Below, piece after piece: positions 31,094 to 39,466 of a stretch of 45,122 nucleotides of DNA. The notes below the pieces were generated by a model. That model saw only the letters and a list, made by a program, of their open reading frames with translations. It did not search any database and was not told the origin of the DNA. A program made the position numbers and the translations under genes. Each line of letters begins with the position of its first letter. The stretch's first letter is position 1. Source of the DNA: JBBDJG01 sp040880005 (GTDB lineage Bacteria > Actinomycetota > Thermoleophilia > Solirubrobacterales > JBBDJG01); the NCBI GenBank assembly GCA_040880005.1, contig JBBDJG010000005.1, positions 1 to 45,122 on the forward strand. The letters run 5' to 3'.

Positions 31094-31124
31094 AGCCTGC
31101 GCCCGTAGCCCGAGTGGCCAAGGC

Positions 31125-32537
31125 CTACTGGCTGGGCGGCGGCGCCGGGGCCGCTCCGCCTCCCCCGGGAAGGCCCGGGGGTAGACCGCCCGCAGGCGCC
31201 TGGGCGCCGTTTTTCGGGGCTCCACCCAGGGCGAGCGGGATGCTGTTCGGGGCAGCGCCGGCCGCGCCGCCGAGCGGGCTCGGCGTGGCGGCGGCCGGGC
31301 TGGCAGGCTGGAGTACCGGCCCGCCGGTTCCGCTTCCGACCAGGTTCGAGGTGGCGCCTCCCGCCCCGGCGGGATTGTCGAGCGCCGGAGGATTCTGGCC
31401 CGAGGATCCCGGAACCGGCTTCTGCTGCCCGGGAGCGGTCGGCGGAGTCGGGGTCGTAGGCTGCTGCACCGCGTTGGGGTTGACGTTACCGCAGTCGGTT
31501 ACAGCATAGGGAGTGTTCGCCTGCGCATAGCCGTCCGCGCATTCGGTGCGCGCCCGCCACGTGTTCTTGAACGTTGTCTGGAAGGTGTTGAGGTTCTCCT
31601 GCTGCTTCTGCGAGACGAGCAGCTGCTTGATCCCGCTCTTGGATTGCTCGAGCGACTGCTGGTTGCCCTTCTGGACTCTGGTGACCTTGAACACGACGTA
31701 GCCCTGGGCGGTCTTGACGGGACCGACCAGCTTGCCCTTGACCGCGCTGAAGACGGCCGAGTCCAGCGCAGGATCCTGCGTGCCCTTGGTGACCCCCTGC
31801 AGCTTGCCGCCGTTCGCCTTGCTTGCTGCATCGGTTGAGTACTGCTTGACGACCGACGCGAAGCTTTCTCCGTCTTGGAGCGCTTTGAGCGCCTCCCCGG
31901 CCTTGGCCTTGGACTTGTCATCGGTCCCCTTGATTACGATCTGCTGGATGTCGCGCTGCTCGGGCTGCGAGAACTGACTCTTGTTCTCGTTGTAGTAGTC
32001 CTCGATCTCCTCGTCGCTGACCTTGCCGCCGCTCTTGGTTATCCGGTCGCGGATCTTGTTGGAGAGCACTTCCAGCTCCACCCGAGAGAGCACGTCCTGC
32101 TGACTCTGACCCGACTGCTTGAGGAACTTCTTGTATGCCGCTTCCTTCGGGAACGACTGCTTCTTGGTCTGCTCGAACTGGCGCTCGACCTCCGCGTCGC
32201 TTACGTCGATGCCACGTTCCTTTGCCTCGCCCTTGAGCCAGCTGGTGCTGATCAGGAACTGCATCACCTGCTGTGTGAGCTGCTGGCCTTGAGGTGTGTT
32301 GGGCTTCGGCGGCGCCTTGGGCTTCGACTTGGCGCCCGCCTGTGCCTGCGTGGACTTGTTGACGATCACGTACCAGTGTTTGAAGCCATCGGGGCCCTCG
32401 ATCGGGATGCTGCCTACCTTGTCTACGGTCGCCACGTCGTCCGAGGGGACGCCGCCGCTTGCGTTGGCGATCGCGCCGACGATCACCAGCACGGCGGCGG
32501 TGACGACGATTACGATCGCTGCGGTCCTGCGGTTCAT
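31125..32537 (-). CDS. Secreted/anchored SurA-PrsA-like peptidyl-prolyl isomerase
   Basis: This 470-residue protein starts with a signal-anchor helix (RRTAAIVIVVTAAVLVIVGA). An N-terminal helical SurA-like chaperone region (about 80-195) precedes a parvulin PpiC domain (about 200-310; EQRDIQQIVIK, GESFASVVKQYSTDAASKAN and GGKLQGVTKGTQDPALDSAV are its landmarks). Two Cys at about 345 and 360 may pair. The last ~110 residues are low-complexity Pro/Ala/Gly/Ser, with PTTPTPPTAPG and repeated GGAxG runs, likely cell-wall spanning or disordered. It assists folding of exported proteins. It lies between mfd and mazG. Confidence 0.88.
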   Translation of the reverse strand: MNRRTAAIVIVVTAAVLVIVGAIANASGGVPSDDVATVDKVGSIPIEGPDGFKHWYVIVNKSTQAQAGAKSKPKAPPKPNTPQGQQLTQQVMQFLISTSWLKGEAKERGIDVSDAEVERQFEQTKKQSFPKEAAYKKFLKQSGQSQQDVLSRVELEVLSNKIRDRITKSGGKVSDEEIEDYYNENKSQFSQPEQRDIQQIVIKGTDDKSKAKAGEALKALQDGESFASVVKQYSTDAASKANGGKLQGVTKGTQDPALDSAVFSAVKGKLVGPVKTAQGYVVFKVTRVQKGNQQSLEQSKSGIKQLLVSQKQQENLNTFQTTFKNTWRARTECADGYAQANTPYAVTDCGNVNPNAVQQPTTPTPPTAPGQQKPVPGSSGQNPPALDNPAGAGGATSNLVGSGTGGPVLQPASPAAATPSPLGGAAGAAPNSIPLALGGAPKNGAQAPAGGLPPGLPGGGGAAPAPPPSQ

Positions 32538-32658
32538 TTATCCCCTGGCTGTGTCCATCTAAGGAGGTGAGGCCGGCACGCGCTGGCGACCGACGCTCGG
32601 CCCGGAACTATAACGTTGCGAGGGGCGGCTGGTCTCAGGGGCGAAAGACCGTATGCCT

Positions 32659-35600
32659 TCATGCGAACTCCGGACCCTCGGCAGAGAGCTGGTCGCGGGC
32701 CTGGCCGCGACCAGCCAGTTGTTCCAGCGCGTCCGCGACGGCGCGAGCGGTGCTCAGCCGCTGGGAGGGATCCTCGCCGGCGCGGATTCGCAAGGTCCTG
32801 GAGGCCGATTCGTAGATCGCCCCCTCGAGCCTGCCGCGCAGCTCCGCCACCTGCTTCGAGTCGAGGTCGAGCGGCCCGATCGCGAGCTTCTCGCCGCGCA
32901 GCTCGGCCGTTCGTGCTCCGGCCGCCCCCAGGTTGACTCGCACGCCCTGAAGCGCGACCAGGTTCTCGACCGGCTGCGGCAGCGGTCCGAAGCGGTCGGC
33001 AAGCTCCGCTCGCAGGCCCTCCAGCTCGGCTGCCGTGCGAGCGGCGGCGACGCGTCTGTGCGCGTCGATCTTGGCGACCTCGTAGGGGATGTAGGTCTCG
33101 GGAACGTAGGCGTCAACGGGAATGTCGAGCCGCACCGGCTCCTCGGACGCTGCGGATTGCGCCACCTGCTCGGCGTCGTCGCCTTCGCCGGCAAGCTCTG
33201 CCAGCCGGACCGCGTCGTCGAGCAGCTGGCAGTAGAGCTCGAAGCCGATCGCGGCCACGTGGCCGGACTGCTCGGTGCCCAGCAGGCTGCCGGCGCCGCG
33301 CAGCTCGAGGTCGCGCATGGCGATCTTGAAGCCCGAGCCAAGCTCGGTGTAGTCGGACAGCGTCGCCAGCCTGGTCGCCTGCTCGTGGGTCAGCGCCTCC
33401 GCCGAGGGATACAGCAGGTACGCATAGGCGCGTTCGCGAGAGCGGCCGACGCGCCCGCGGATCTGGTAGAGCTGGGCAAGCCCGAGCTTGTCCGCGCGCA
33501 TGACGATCAAGGTGTTCGCCTGCGGGATGTCGAGCCCGGACTCGATGATCGTGGTCGATACGAGCACGTCGGTGCGACCCTGGAGGAAGTCGAGCATCGC
33601 CTGTTCGAGTGCGGACGCGTCCATCTGACCGTGCGCGACCGCGACGTTCGCGCGCGGGCAGAGTGCCTTCACCCGCTCGGCGGCTTCGTCGATGGTTTCG
33701 ACGAGGTCATGCAGAAGGAACGTCTGTCCCTTGCGCTCCAGCTCGCGCTCGATGGCGCCGCGTATGAGGTCGTCGTCGTGCTCGCCCACGTAAGTGTGGA
33801 TTGGGCGGCGGCCCTCGGGCGGCGTCTCGATCACGGAGATGTCGCGCAACCCGGCGAGCGACATCTGAAGCGTGCGCGGTATCGGCGTCGCCGACAGTGC
33901 GAGCACATCGACACGCAGCCGTAGCTGCCGCAGGATCTCCTTCTGCTTGACGCCGAAGCGCTGCTCCTCGTCGACGATCACGAGCCCGAGGTCCTTCGGT
34001 TGAATGTCGCGCGACAGCAGGCGATGGGTACCGATCAGGATGTCCACCTTGCCCTGGGCGAAGTCACGCACGATCTCGCGCTGGCGCTTCGCCGAGCGGA
34101 ATCGCGACAGCAGCTCGATGTTGAACGGATAGTCGTGCAGGCGTTCGCTGAACGTGCCGAAGTGCTGCTGGGCGAGGATCGTGGTCGGGGCAAGCAGCAT
34201 CGTCTGCCGGCCGTCGCCGGCCGCCTTGAACGCCGCGCGCAACGCCACCTCCGTCTTGCCGTAGCCAACGTCGCCACAGATCAAGCGATCCATCGATTGC
34301 CCGGACTCCATGTCCGCTTTGGTCTGCTCGATCGCGTCGAGCTGGTCGTCGGTCTCGCGGTAGGGGAATGCGCGCTCGAAGTCGAGTTGCCAGTCGGAGT
34401 CGGGCCCGAAACCGTGGCCCTTGCGGCGTTTGCGCTCCGCATACACGTTGAGCAGCTCACCGGCCAGCTCAACCGCGGCGCGGCGTGCACGCGCCTTCAT
34501 GTTGTCCCAGGTCTTGGAGCCGAGCTTCGACAGCGTAGGTGCGCTTCCGTCGGCCCCGACGTAGCGGCTCAGCTTCTCGAGCTGGTCGGTTGGCACGAAC
34601 ACGCGGTCGCCGTCGCGGTACTCGAGCTCGAGGTAGTCGCGTGTCACCTCTGCGACGGTCTTGGTGTCAAAGCCGGTGAAGCGCGCTATGCCGTGATCGG
34701 AATGAACGACGATGTCGCCGGGACGCAGGTCGCTGAATGCGCGCAGGGCGCGCGTTCGCTCGCCTCGCCCCCGATCCGCGCGCCGCCGCCGCAATAGGCG
34801 GTGGTCCGGGATCACCGCAAGCTCGAGCTGCGGAGCTATGAATCCCCTGCGCAGAGCGGCGTGAGCGAATACGAGTTGCGGCTCGCCCTGCCAGGTGTCG
34901 ATGTCGGTCGGTCGCAGGCGGGCAAGGTTGTACGCGGCGCGCTGCGCCTCGCCGGAGCTCGACCAGGCCACAACCGTCAGGTAGCCGGATCGCACGAGCT
35001 TCTCCAGCTCCGGCTCGGCGTCCTTGATCGATTTCGCCGCCGCGTCGGCGGCCTGGGCGCGAAGCTGGTGCGGTTGGTCGCCCGCGACGGCCGAAAGACG
35101 CACCGATATCCGGCTGTCGAGCGCGTTGACCACATCGGACGGGGAGAGGTAGAGCTGGTCGGCGTCGTCGGAGTGAAGACTCGTTGTGACGTCCTGCCAG
35201 TGGTCCGCGAGCGCGGGGCCGAGCTCCTCCTCGGCGGCGAGCACGAGTGTGGCGGTTTCGGGGATCAGCTCGATCAGCGAGCGAAAGCGATCGACCGGCA
35301 GCAGCTCGGCGATGTCGGGGCGGCGGTCGGCGGGCTCGCGGGCCGCCATCTCGGCCAGCTCGCGGTACTCGGGGTCGAGCTCGGCTGCGGGCGCTATTTC
35401 GACCCGCGACGCTTCACCGAGTGAGCGTTGCGTGAAGGTCGAAAACCAGCGCAGGGAGTCGATCTCGTCACCGAACAACTCGACTCGCGCGGCCCTTTCC
35501 TCGGTCGAGGGGTAGATGTCGAGAATCCCTCCGCGCGCCGAGAACTCGCCGCGATCGGCGACCTGGTCAACGCGCTCGTAGCCGCAGGCGACCAATCGCT

Positions 35601-36105
35601 CGAGCGTCGCGTCGAGGTCGATCTGCTCGCCCGCCGCGAGCGAGAAACCATGCGGGCGAAGCTCGGGGTCGGGCATGCGCTCCATCAACGCCACGGCGCT
35701 CGCGACGACTATCGCTGGGGGACCCGGACCCTCAGCAGAGAGCCGACCACCGCCCTGGCCGTGGTCGGCCAGTTGTTCCAAAGCGGCGATGCGCAGCCCG
35801 ACGAGGTGGGGCGGCGGCGCGAGCTGCGACTCGTAACCCACTCCGCGTGAGGCGAAGAAGCGCACGGCGTGCCCCGGAAGATATGCGCGCAGATCGAGTG
35901 TCAGGTCTCGCGCGGCGCGATCATCGGGGGCGATCACGACCGCGTCGCCGCCGCCGAGTTGCTCGGAGCCAAGCAGGCAAGCGATCACGAACGGGCGCAG
36001 GGAAGCCGAGCAGAACGCTCGTTGAGGCTCGTCCGCGGCCGCGCTTGCGAGCGCCGACAACTCGTCGCTGCGGTTCGCGTGTTCGATCAGGGCTTCGAAG
36101 GACAT
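32659..36105 (-). CDS. mfd: Transcription-repair coupling factor
   Basis: Mfd (1148 residues from ATG 36105) displaces stalled RNA polymerase and recruits UvrA. Domains in order are a UvrB-like region (1-330), RNA polymerase-interacting domain (GDIVVHSDHGIARFTGFDTK, about 450-540), RecG-like translocase (Walker A in GDVGYGKTEVALRAAFKAA, DEEQRFGVKQKE, SATPIPRTLQ, GQMDASALEQAM, QIRGRVGRS) and the C-terminal TRCF domain. Two copies of a palindromic element lie in frame at residues about 109-127 and at the final ~20 residues; the second forms the protein's C-terminus. The peptides both read LEQLA...GQ...LSAEGP. Mfd proteins without the insert usually go straight into the following strand. The rest of the protein is standard. 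Confidence 0.95.
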   Translation of the reverse strand: MSFEALIEHANRSDELSALASAAADEPQRAFCSASLRPFVIACLLGSEQLGGGDAVVIAPDDRAARDLTLDLRAYLPGHAVRFFASRGVGYESQLAPPPHLVGLRIAALEQLADHGQGGGRLSAEGPGPPAIVVASAVALMERMPDPELRPHGFSLAAGEQIDLDATLERLVACGYERVDQVADRGEFSARGGILDIYPSTEERAARVELFGDEIDSLRWFSTFTQRSLGEASRVEIAPAAELDPEYRELAEMAAREPADRRPDIAELLPVDRFRSLIELIPETATLVLAAEEELGPALADHWQDVTTSLHSDDADQLYLSPSDVVNALDSRISVRLSAVAGDQPHQLRAQAADAAAKSIKDAEPELEKLVRSGYLTVVAWSSSGEAQRAAYNLARLRPTDIDTWQGEPQLVFAHAALRRGFIAPQLELAVIPDHRLLRRRRADRGRGERTRALRAFSDLRPGDIVVHSDHGIARFTGFDTKTVAEVTRDYLELEYRDGDRVFVPTDQLEKLSRYVGADGSAPTLSKLGSKTWDNMKARARRAAVELAGELLNVYAERKRRKGHGFGPDSDWQLDFERAFPYRETDDQLDAIEQTKADMESGQSMDRLICGDVGYGKTEVALRAAFKAAGDGRQTMLLAPTTILAQQHFGTFSERLHDYPFNIELLSRFRSAKRQREIVRDFAQGKVDILIGTHRLLSRDIQPKDLGLVIVDEEQRFGVKQKEILRQLRLRVDVLALSATPIPRTLQMSLAGLRDISVIETPPEGRRPIHTYVGEHDDDLIRGAIERELERKGQTFLLHDLVETIDEAAERVKALCPRANVAVAHGQMDASALEQAMLDFLQGRTDVLVSTTIIESGLDIPQANTLIVMRADKLGLAQLYQIRGRVGRSRERAYAYLLYPSAEALTHEQATRLATLSDYTELGSGFKIAMRDLELRGAGSLLGTEQSGHVAAIGFELYCQLLDDAVRLAELAGEGDDAEQVAQSAASEEPVRLDIPVDAYVPETYIPYEVAKIDAHRRVAAARTAAELEGLRAELADRFGPLPQPVENLVALQGVRVNLGAAGARTAELRGEKLAIGPLDLDSKQVAELRGRLEGAIYESASRTLRIRAGEDPSQRLSTARAVADALEQLAGRGQARDQLSAEGPEFA
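32670..32727. repeat. Palindromic coding element, copy 1 (3' end of mfd)
   Basis: Stem CTGGTCGCGG (32689-32698) pairs with CCGCGACCAG (32705-32714) around GCCTGG. The outer flanks (GGACCCTC, GCAGAGAGC, GCCAGTTGTTCCA) match copy 2 at 35724-35781, with 46 of 58 positions identical. On the minus strand it encodes the final LEQLAGRGQARDQLSAEGP of Mfd. Confidence 0.75.
35724..35781. repeat. Palindromic coding element, copy 2 (5' part of mfd)
   Basis: Stem CCGACCAC (35743-35750) pairs with GTGGTCGG (35761-35768). Relative to copy 1, four stem pairs differ on both sides so that pairing is kept (two T-A to C-G and two G-C to A-T). It is read in the same frame as copy 1 and encodes LEQLADHGQGGGRLSAEGP, an extra segment in the UvrB-like region of Mfd. 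Confidence 0.75.
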
Positions 36106-36206
36106 CGGTTTCGGGGCACGACAAACGGCCGGACGGCCGGTCCGGCGCTTAGTCGATATCGGGAAGCGGTTGATCCCGCTGCCCGCACTAGGATAAGGTT
36201 TCGCCG

Positions 36207-36575
36207 ATGTCGAAGAGCGAGCGTGAGCGAGCGGTGAACACGATCGCGATCGGCCGCATCGCGGTCGGCGCGTCGGCCTGGCTGGCGCCCAATCTGTCCG
36301 GCCGTCTCTTCGGCCTGGACCCGGAGCGCAACCCACAGGCTTCCTACATCGGCCGGCTGTTCGGAGCCCGCGACGTGGTGCTTGGTGCGGGAGTTCTGCG
36401 AGCCCCGCGCAAGCAGAAGGACACGTGGCTCAAGGCGGGTCTTGCCTGTGACGTGGCCGACACGGCTGCGGGGATGATGGCGGGAGTGCGCGGGACGCTA
36501 CCCGTGCCTGCCGCCGCGCTGGTGACGCTTACCGCGGCCGGATTTGCCGCCGCCGGGTACCTGCTTCAGCGCTGA
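36207..36575 (+). CDS. Small membrane protein (DUF4267-like)
   Basis: This 122-residue protein has about three or four hydrophobic segments and the pattern IAIGRIAVGASAWLAPNLSG, then YIGRLFGARDVVLGAGVL and a final AALVTLTAAGFAAAGYLL helix. The G-R-(I/L)-x-x-G-x-x-x-x-x-x-P and G-A-R-D motifs are those of DUF4267 and related small membrane proteins; the function is unknown. It is divergent from mfd, with about 100 bases between starts that include a GC-rich inverted repeat CCGGAC/GTCCGG at 36131-36147. Confidence 0.72.
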   Translation: MSKSERERAVNTIAIGRIAVGASAWLAPNLSGRLFGLDPERNPQASYIGRLFGARDVVLGAGVLRAPRKQKDTWLKAGLACDVADTAAGMMAGVRGTLPVPAAALVTLTAAGFAAAGYLLQR

Positions 36576-36672
36576 CGAGCACGGCTTCGCCACCCGCCCC
36601 ACCCAGGTGGTCGATCCAAGTCGCTCTACTCGATACTTCGATGGACCGACCGGCCCGTGACGGCGGAAAACG

Positions 36673-37905
36673 TCAGCTCGCGGCCTGTGCGCGGGGGTCC
36701 AGCGTCGCGCGCCGGGCGAACGCGACCGTGGTCGCGCATGCAGCAGCGGCCCAGAGCGCCACGAACGCGGAGCGCACGCCGGGCCCTTCGACCAGCGCGC
36801 CGGCGAGCGCGTTGCCGGCTGCGATCCCGGCGACCACGCTCATCGAAAGCCAGGTGAACGCCTCGGTCATCCTGCCGCCGGGTGCGAGATCGCCGATCAG
36901 CGCCAGCTCGGTCGCGAACGACGGCGCGATGAAGAATCCCGCCAGCAGCGACAGTGTGAGCATCATCGCGATCGAGTCGGCGAGAACCAGAGGCGCAAGC
37001 GCGACCGCCAGCAGAGCGAGGAACAGAACGTACTGGTGGCGCAGCTCGAATGTGCGGGCTCGCCCCGCGTACCAGAGGCCGCCGATCATGCTTCCAAGCG
37101 CGACGCCACCTAGCAGCACGCCGCCGGCGCTCGCGGAACCGTGCTCGCCGGCGAAAGCGGGCATAGCGATCTCCAGCGAGCCGAACACGAAGCCGCTGAT
37201 CGCGCCGACGATCGCGAAGGTGCGAATCCCGGCGGAGGCGAGCGCTCCTGACCGCCCCGTGTGCTCGGCCCTCTCGTCGGGACGCCACTGACGTGCCGCG
37301 CGCGTGAAGGCGAACGACACGCCACCGCCGAGCGTGAGCGCGCCGCAGGCCGCCACTGCCGCGATCGGTGACCAGATGGCGACCAGCGCCGCCACTCCCA
37401 GAGGCCCGGCGAAGAAAACGATCTCTTGGAGGACCGCCTCGAACGCGAAGGTCGATTCGAGCAGACCGCGCGGGCGAGCCAGCGAAGCAAGCAGCGACTG
37501 TATGGCGGCGAACATCGGCGGCGCGAGCGCCCCCACCAGCAGCGCACTCGCGATCATCGCCGTGACGTTGGCGGATTCTGCCGTGACGACGATCAGTGCG
37601 ACCAGCGCTGCCGGCTGCGCGAGCGCCAGCGGAACGACCACCTGCGGTATCCCGAAGCGGTCGATCAGCCGTCCCTGCACGGGAGCCATGGCCGCCGCGG
37701 TGAGGGCGACGACGGCCGCAATGACGCCGGCCGTCTCGTAGCTGCCGGCCTCGTCGCGCACGAACAGCACGATTGCCAGCGGGAACATTCCCACCGGCAT
37801 CCGTGCGAGCAGAGCTGCGACCACCGGAGGGCGAACGTGGGGGATTCCCAACACCGCCGAGTAGCGGCGCAGAAGGCCCTGCTGACGCGGTGGCTCAGCC
37901 GTCAC
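36673..37905 (-). CDS. Major facilitator superfamily transporter
   Basis: This 410-residue protein starts at GTG 37905 and has about 12 membrane helices; the first follows PPVVAALLARMPVGMFPLAI and the middle has a hydrophilic loop (RQWRPDERAEHTGRSG). QGRLIDRFGIPQV matches the MFS loop 2-3 motif, and GGLWYAGRARTFELRHQ is its counterpart in the second half. The substrate is unknown; drug-export-like MFS proteins show similar layouts. Its start overlaps the last 11 bases of pth, so it is translationally coupled to peptidyl-tRNA hydrolase, an unusual partner. Confidence 0.88.
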   Translation of the reverse strand: MTAEPPRQQGLLRRYSAVLGIPHVRPPVVAALLARMPVGMFPLAIVLFVRDEAGSYETAGVIAAVVALTAAAMAPVQGRLIDRFGIPQVVVPLALAQPAALVALIVVTAESANVTAMIASALLVGALAPPMFAAIQSLLASLARPRGLLESTFAFEAVLQEIVFFAGPLGVAALVAIWSPIAAVAACGALTLGGGVSFAFTRAARQWRPDERAEHTGRSGALASAGIRTFAIVGAISGFVFGSLEIAMPAFAGEHGSASAGGVLLGGVALGSMIGGLWYAGRARTFELRHQYVLFLALLAVALAPLVLADSIAMMLTLSLLAGFFIAPSFATELALIGDLAPGGRMTEAFTWLSMSVVAGIAAGNALAGALVEGPGVRSAFVALWAAAACATTVAFARRATLDPRAQAAS

Positions 37906-38491
37906 GCGCTTGGCCGCGCACGGTCTTGTCGCCCGCGTCGGCGGCCCGCTCGACCAGCGCGCGCACATCGGCGGCGGGCTCGTCGAAGCGCGACAGCACG
38001 TGGCGTGAGACGACCTCGGGATCGGTCGTGTCGGGCCGTCCCACGCCCACCCGCAGGCGCCTGAAGTCGGCATTGCCGAGACCCTGCTTGACGCTTCGCA
38101 AGCCGTTGTGACCGGCGAGCCCGCCGCCGGTTCGCAACTGGATCTCCCCGAACGGGAGGTCGATCTCGTCGTGGATGACGAGCACGTTGCCGAGCGCCAC
38201 CTTGTACTGGCCCCGGGCCAAGCCGACGGGCCCGCCGGACTCGTTCATGTATGTCTGGGGCAACAACACGACCACGCGCGGCCCGCCGACGCCCGCGCGT
38301 CCCTCCGAGACGAGGCCGCCAAACATCTCTCGCGCACGCGGCAGCTCCCAACGCGCGGCGAGCGTATTGGCCACCTCGAAGCCGACGTTGTGGCGCGTGC
38401 CGGCGTACTTCGACCCGGGGTTGCCGAGGCCGACGATCAGGAAGTCGGCCGGGGCCGACGGACGCCGCCCACGACCGAACAGCCGCGGCAG
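37895..38491 (-). CDS. pth: Peptidyl-tRNA hydrolase, apparently with a CTG start
   Basis: Pth (198 residues) frees tRNA from peptidyl-tRNA dropped by ribosomes. The conserved N-terminus ADFLIVGLGNPGSKYAGTRH contains the catalytic His and the Asn of GLGNPG, and YMNESGGPVGL, IHDEIDLPFGEIQLR and GLAGHNGLRS follow. The first ATG/GTG/TTG in frame (GTG 38374) lies after the catalytic residues and a TAA sits at 38495-38497, so a non-canonical start is needed. CTG 38489-38491 with the GGAGGGGGG site upstream fits. It ends overlapping the MFS gene and lies downstream of rplY and structured element B. Confidence 0.93.
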   Translation of the reverse strand: MPRLFGRGRRPSAPADFLIVGLGNPGSKYAGTRHNVGFEVANTLAARWELPRAREMFGGLVSEGRAGVGGPRVVVLLPQTYMNESGGPVGLARGQYKVALGNVLVIHDEIDLPFGEIQLRTGGGLAGHNGLRSVKQGLGNADFRRLRVGVGRPDTTDPEVVSRHVLSRFDEPAADVRALVERAADAGDKTVRGQARDG

Positions 38492-38500
38492 GGCTTAGTG

Positions 38501-38509
38501 CCCCCCTCC
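38501..38509 (-). promoter_or_regulatory. Ribosome binding site for the CTG start of pth
   Basis: The minus strand reads GGAGGGGGG just before CACTAAGCC and CTG. Its first bases belong to the outer helix of element B (38508-38517 paired with 38640-38649), so folding of that helix ends exactly at the ribosome binding site. This could gate translation of pth. Confidence 0.55.
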
Positions 38510-38649
38510 GCGGGTACACCCCCGTTCAGCCGGCTGCGAACCTTCGCCTGCCGTTGTCCTCGGTCGCCCGCATACCCAACTGGTATGCGGGCTCCCTGCG
38601 TCCGCGGCAGACTTGGTTCTCGCTCGGCTGAACACGGTCGTACTCGCGG
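38508..38649. ncRNA. Candidate structured RNA element, copy B (rplY-pth intergenic)
   Basis: In plus coordinates the helices are 38508-38517/38640-38649 (10 pairs with one G-T), 38524-38531/38626-38633 (8 bp), 38538-38542/38615-38619, 38546-38553/38605-38612 and hairpin 38566-38576/38582-38592 (11 bp). Blocks 38531-38547, 38557-38566, 38592-38602 and 38615-38626 match copy A at 16/17, 10/10, 11/11 and 11/12 positions. Helix sequences differ from A but pair. The element starts 10 bases after the rplY stop and ends against the pth ribosome binding site, so it would be in a minus-strand rplY-pth transcript. Confidence 0.65.
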
Positions 38650-38658
38650 ACGGAGGCA

Positions 38659-39390
38659 CTACCCCTCGCTCTCGCCGCCGCCCTCGCCCTTGGCGGCCCG
38701 TTCGCCGCCCTCGCCCTCGGCGGGAGCTTCGCCCTCGGCGGGAGCTTCGCCCTCTGGGAGAGGCTCGCCATCTTCGCCGACCAGCTCGGCCTCTTCCTCG
38801 ACCGTCTCGGGCTCTTCGACCTTCGACGGCGCGGTCACCGTGGCGACCACCGTCTCCTCGAGATTCTCCCCGACGAACTCGCTGCCCGCCGGCGGGCTGA
38901 TCGCGTCGAGCGTCAGGTTCTCCCCGATGTCGAGCATCGACACGTCGGCGACGATGCGGTCGGGAATGTCGGTTGGCAGCGCCTCGACGACGATCTCGCG
39001 CGTGACGTGCCCGAGCACGCCGCCCTCCTTGACGCCAGGAGCCTCCTCGACACCCTCGAGCTCGAGCGGCACCGTCGATTGGATCTTCTCGTCGAGCTTC
39101 ACGCGCAGCAGGTCTATGTGCACGACATGCCCCTTGACGGGATCCCGTTGAGATTCCTTCAGGATCACCGGCTGCTTGTTCCCGCCGTCCAGCTCGACGT
39201 CGAACAGGGCATGCCCCTCGACCATCACGGCGCGCAGCTTGCGCGCCTCGACCTTGAAGGGAGCAGGCTCGTCGCCGACGCCGTACACCACGCCGGGAAC
39301 GAAGCCGGCGCGGCGCAGCCCGCGACTGGAGCGCGTTCCGCGCTCCGGGCGGGGTTCGACGGTCAGCACTGTGCGGGATCCCGTGGCCAT
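38659..39390 (-). CDS. rplY: 50S ribosomal protein L25 / general stress protein Ctc
   Basis: This 243-residue TL5/CTC-type L25 binds 5S rRNA. The N-terminal L25 domain (about 5-95; GLRRAGFVPGVVYGVGDEPA, KGHVVHIDLLRV) is followed by the beta-rich CTC domain (about 100-190; VPLELEGVEEAPGVKEGGVL, EALPTDIPDRIVAD, LTLDAISPP). The C-terminal ~50 residues are acidic low complexity with a tandem repeat of EGEAPA. It precedes element B and pth on the same strand; an rplY-pth pair is a widespread arrangement. Confidence 0.95.
   Translation of the reverse strand: MATGSRTVLTVEPRPERGTRSSRGLRRAGFVPGVVYGVGDEPAPFKVEARKLRAVMVEGHALFDVELDGGNKQPVILKESQRDPVKGHVVHIDLLRVKLDEKIQSTVPLELEGVEEAPGVKEGGVLGHVTREIVVEALPTDIPDRIVADVSMLDIGENLTLDAISPPAGSEFVGENLEETVVATVTAPSKVEEPETVEEEAELVGEDGEPLPEGEAPAEGEAPAEGEGGERAAKGEGGGESEG
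38711..38756. repeat. 18-bp tandem repeat in the rplY 3' end
   Basis: Two identical 18-bp units (38711-38728 and 38729-38746) and a partial third encode the EGEAPA repeats of the acidic L25 tail. The copy number is likely to vary by slippage. Confidence 0.8.
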
Positions 39391-39466
39391 GCAGGCGAGC
39401 GATTGTAGCGTCAGGGTGCCGGAGCCACCGGCCCAGCACGGTTACCCCGCTACCGTTGTGGCTGCG

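Noticed and set aside
36166..36195. TTGATC...TAGGAT promoter before the small membrane protein gene
   Set aside because: The spacer is only 13 bases, too short for a normal sigma-70-type promoter.
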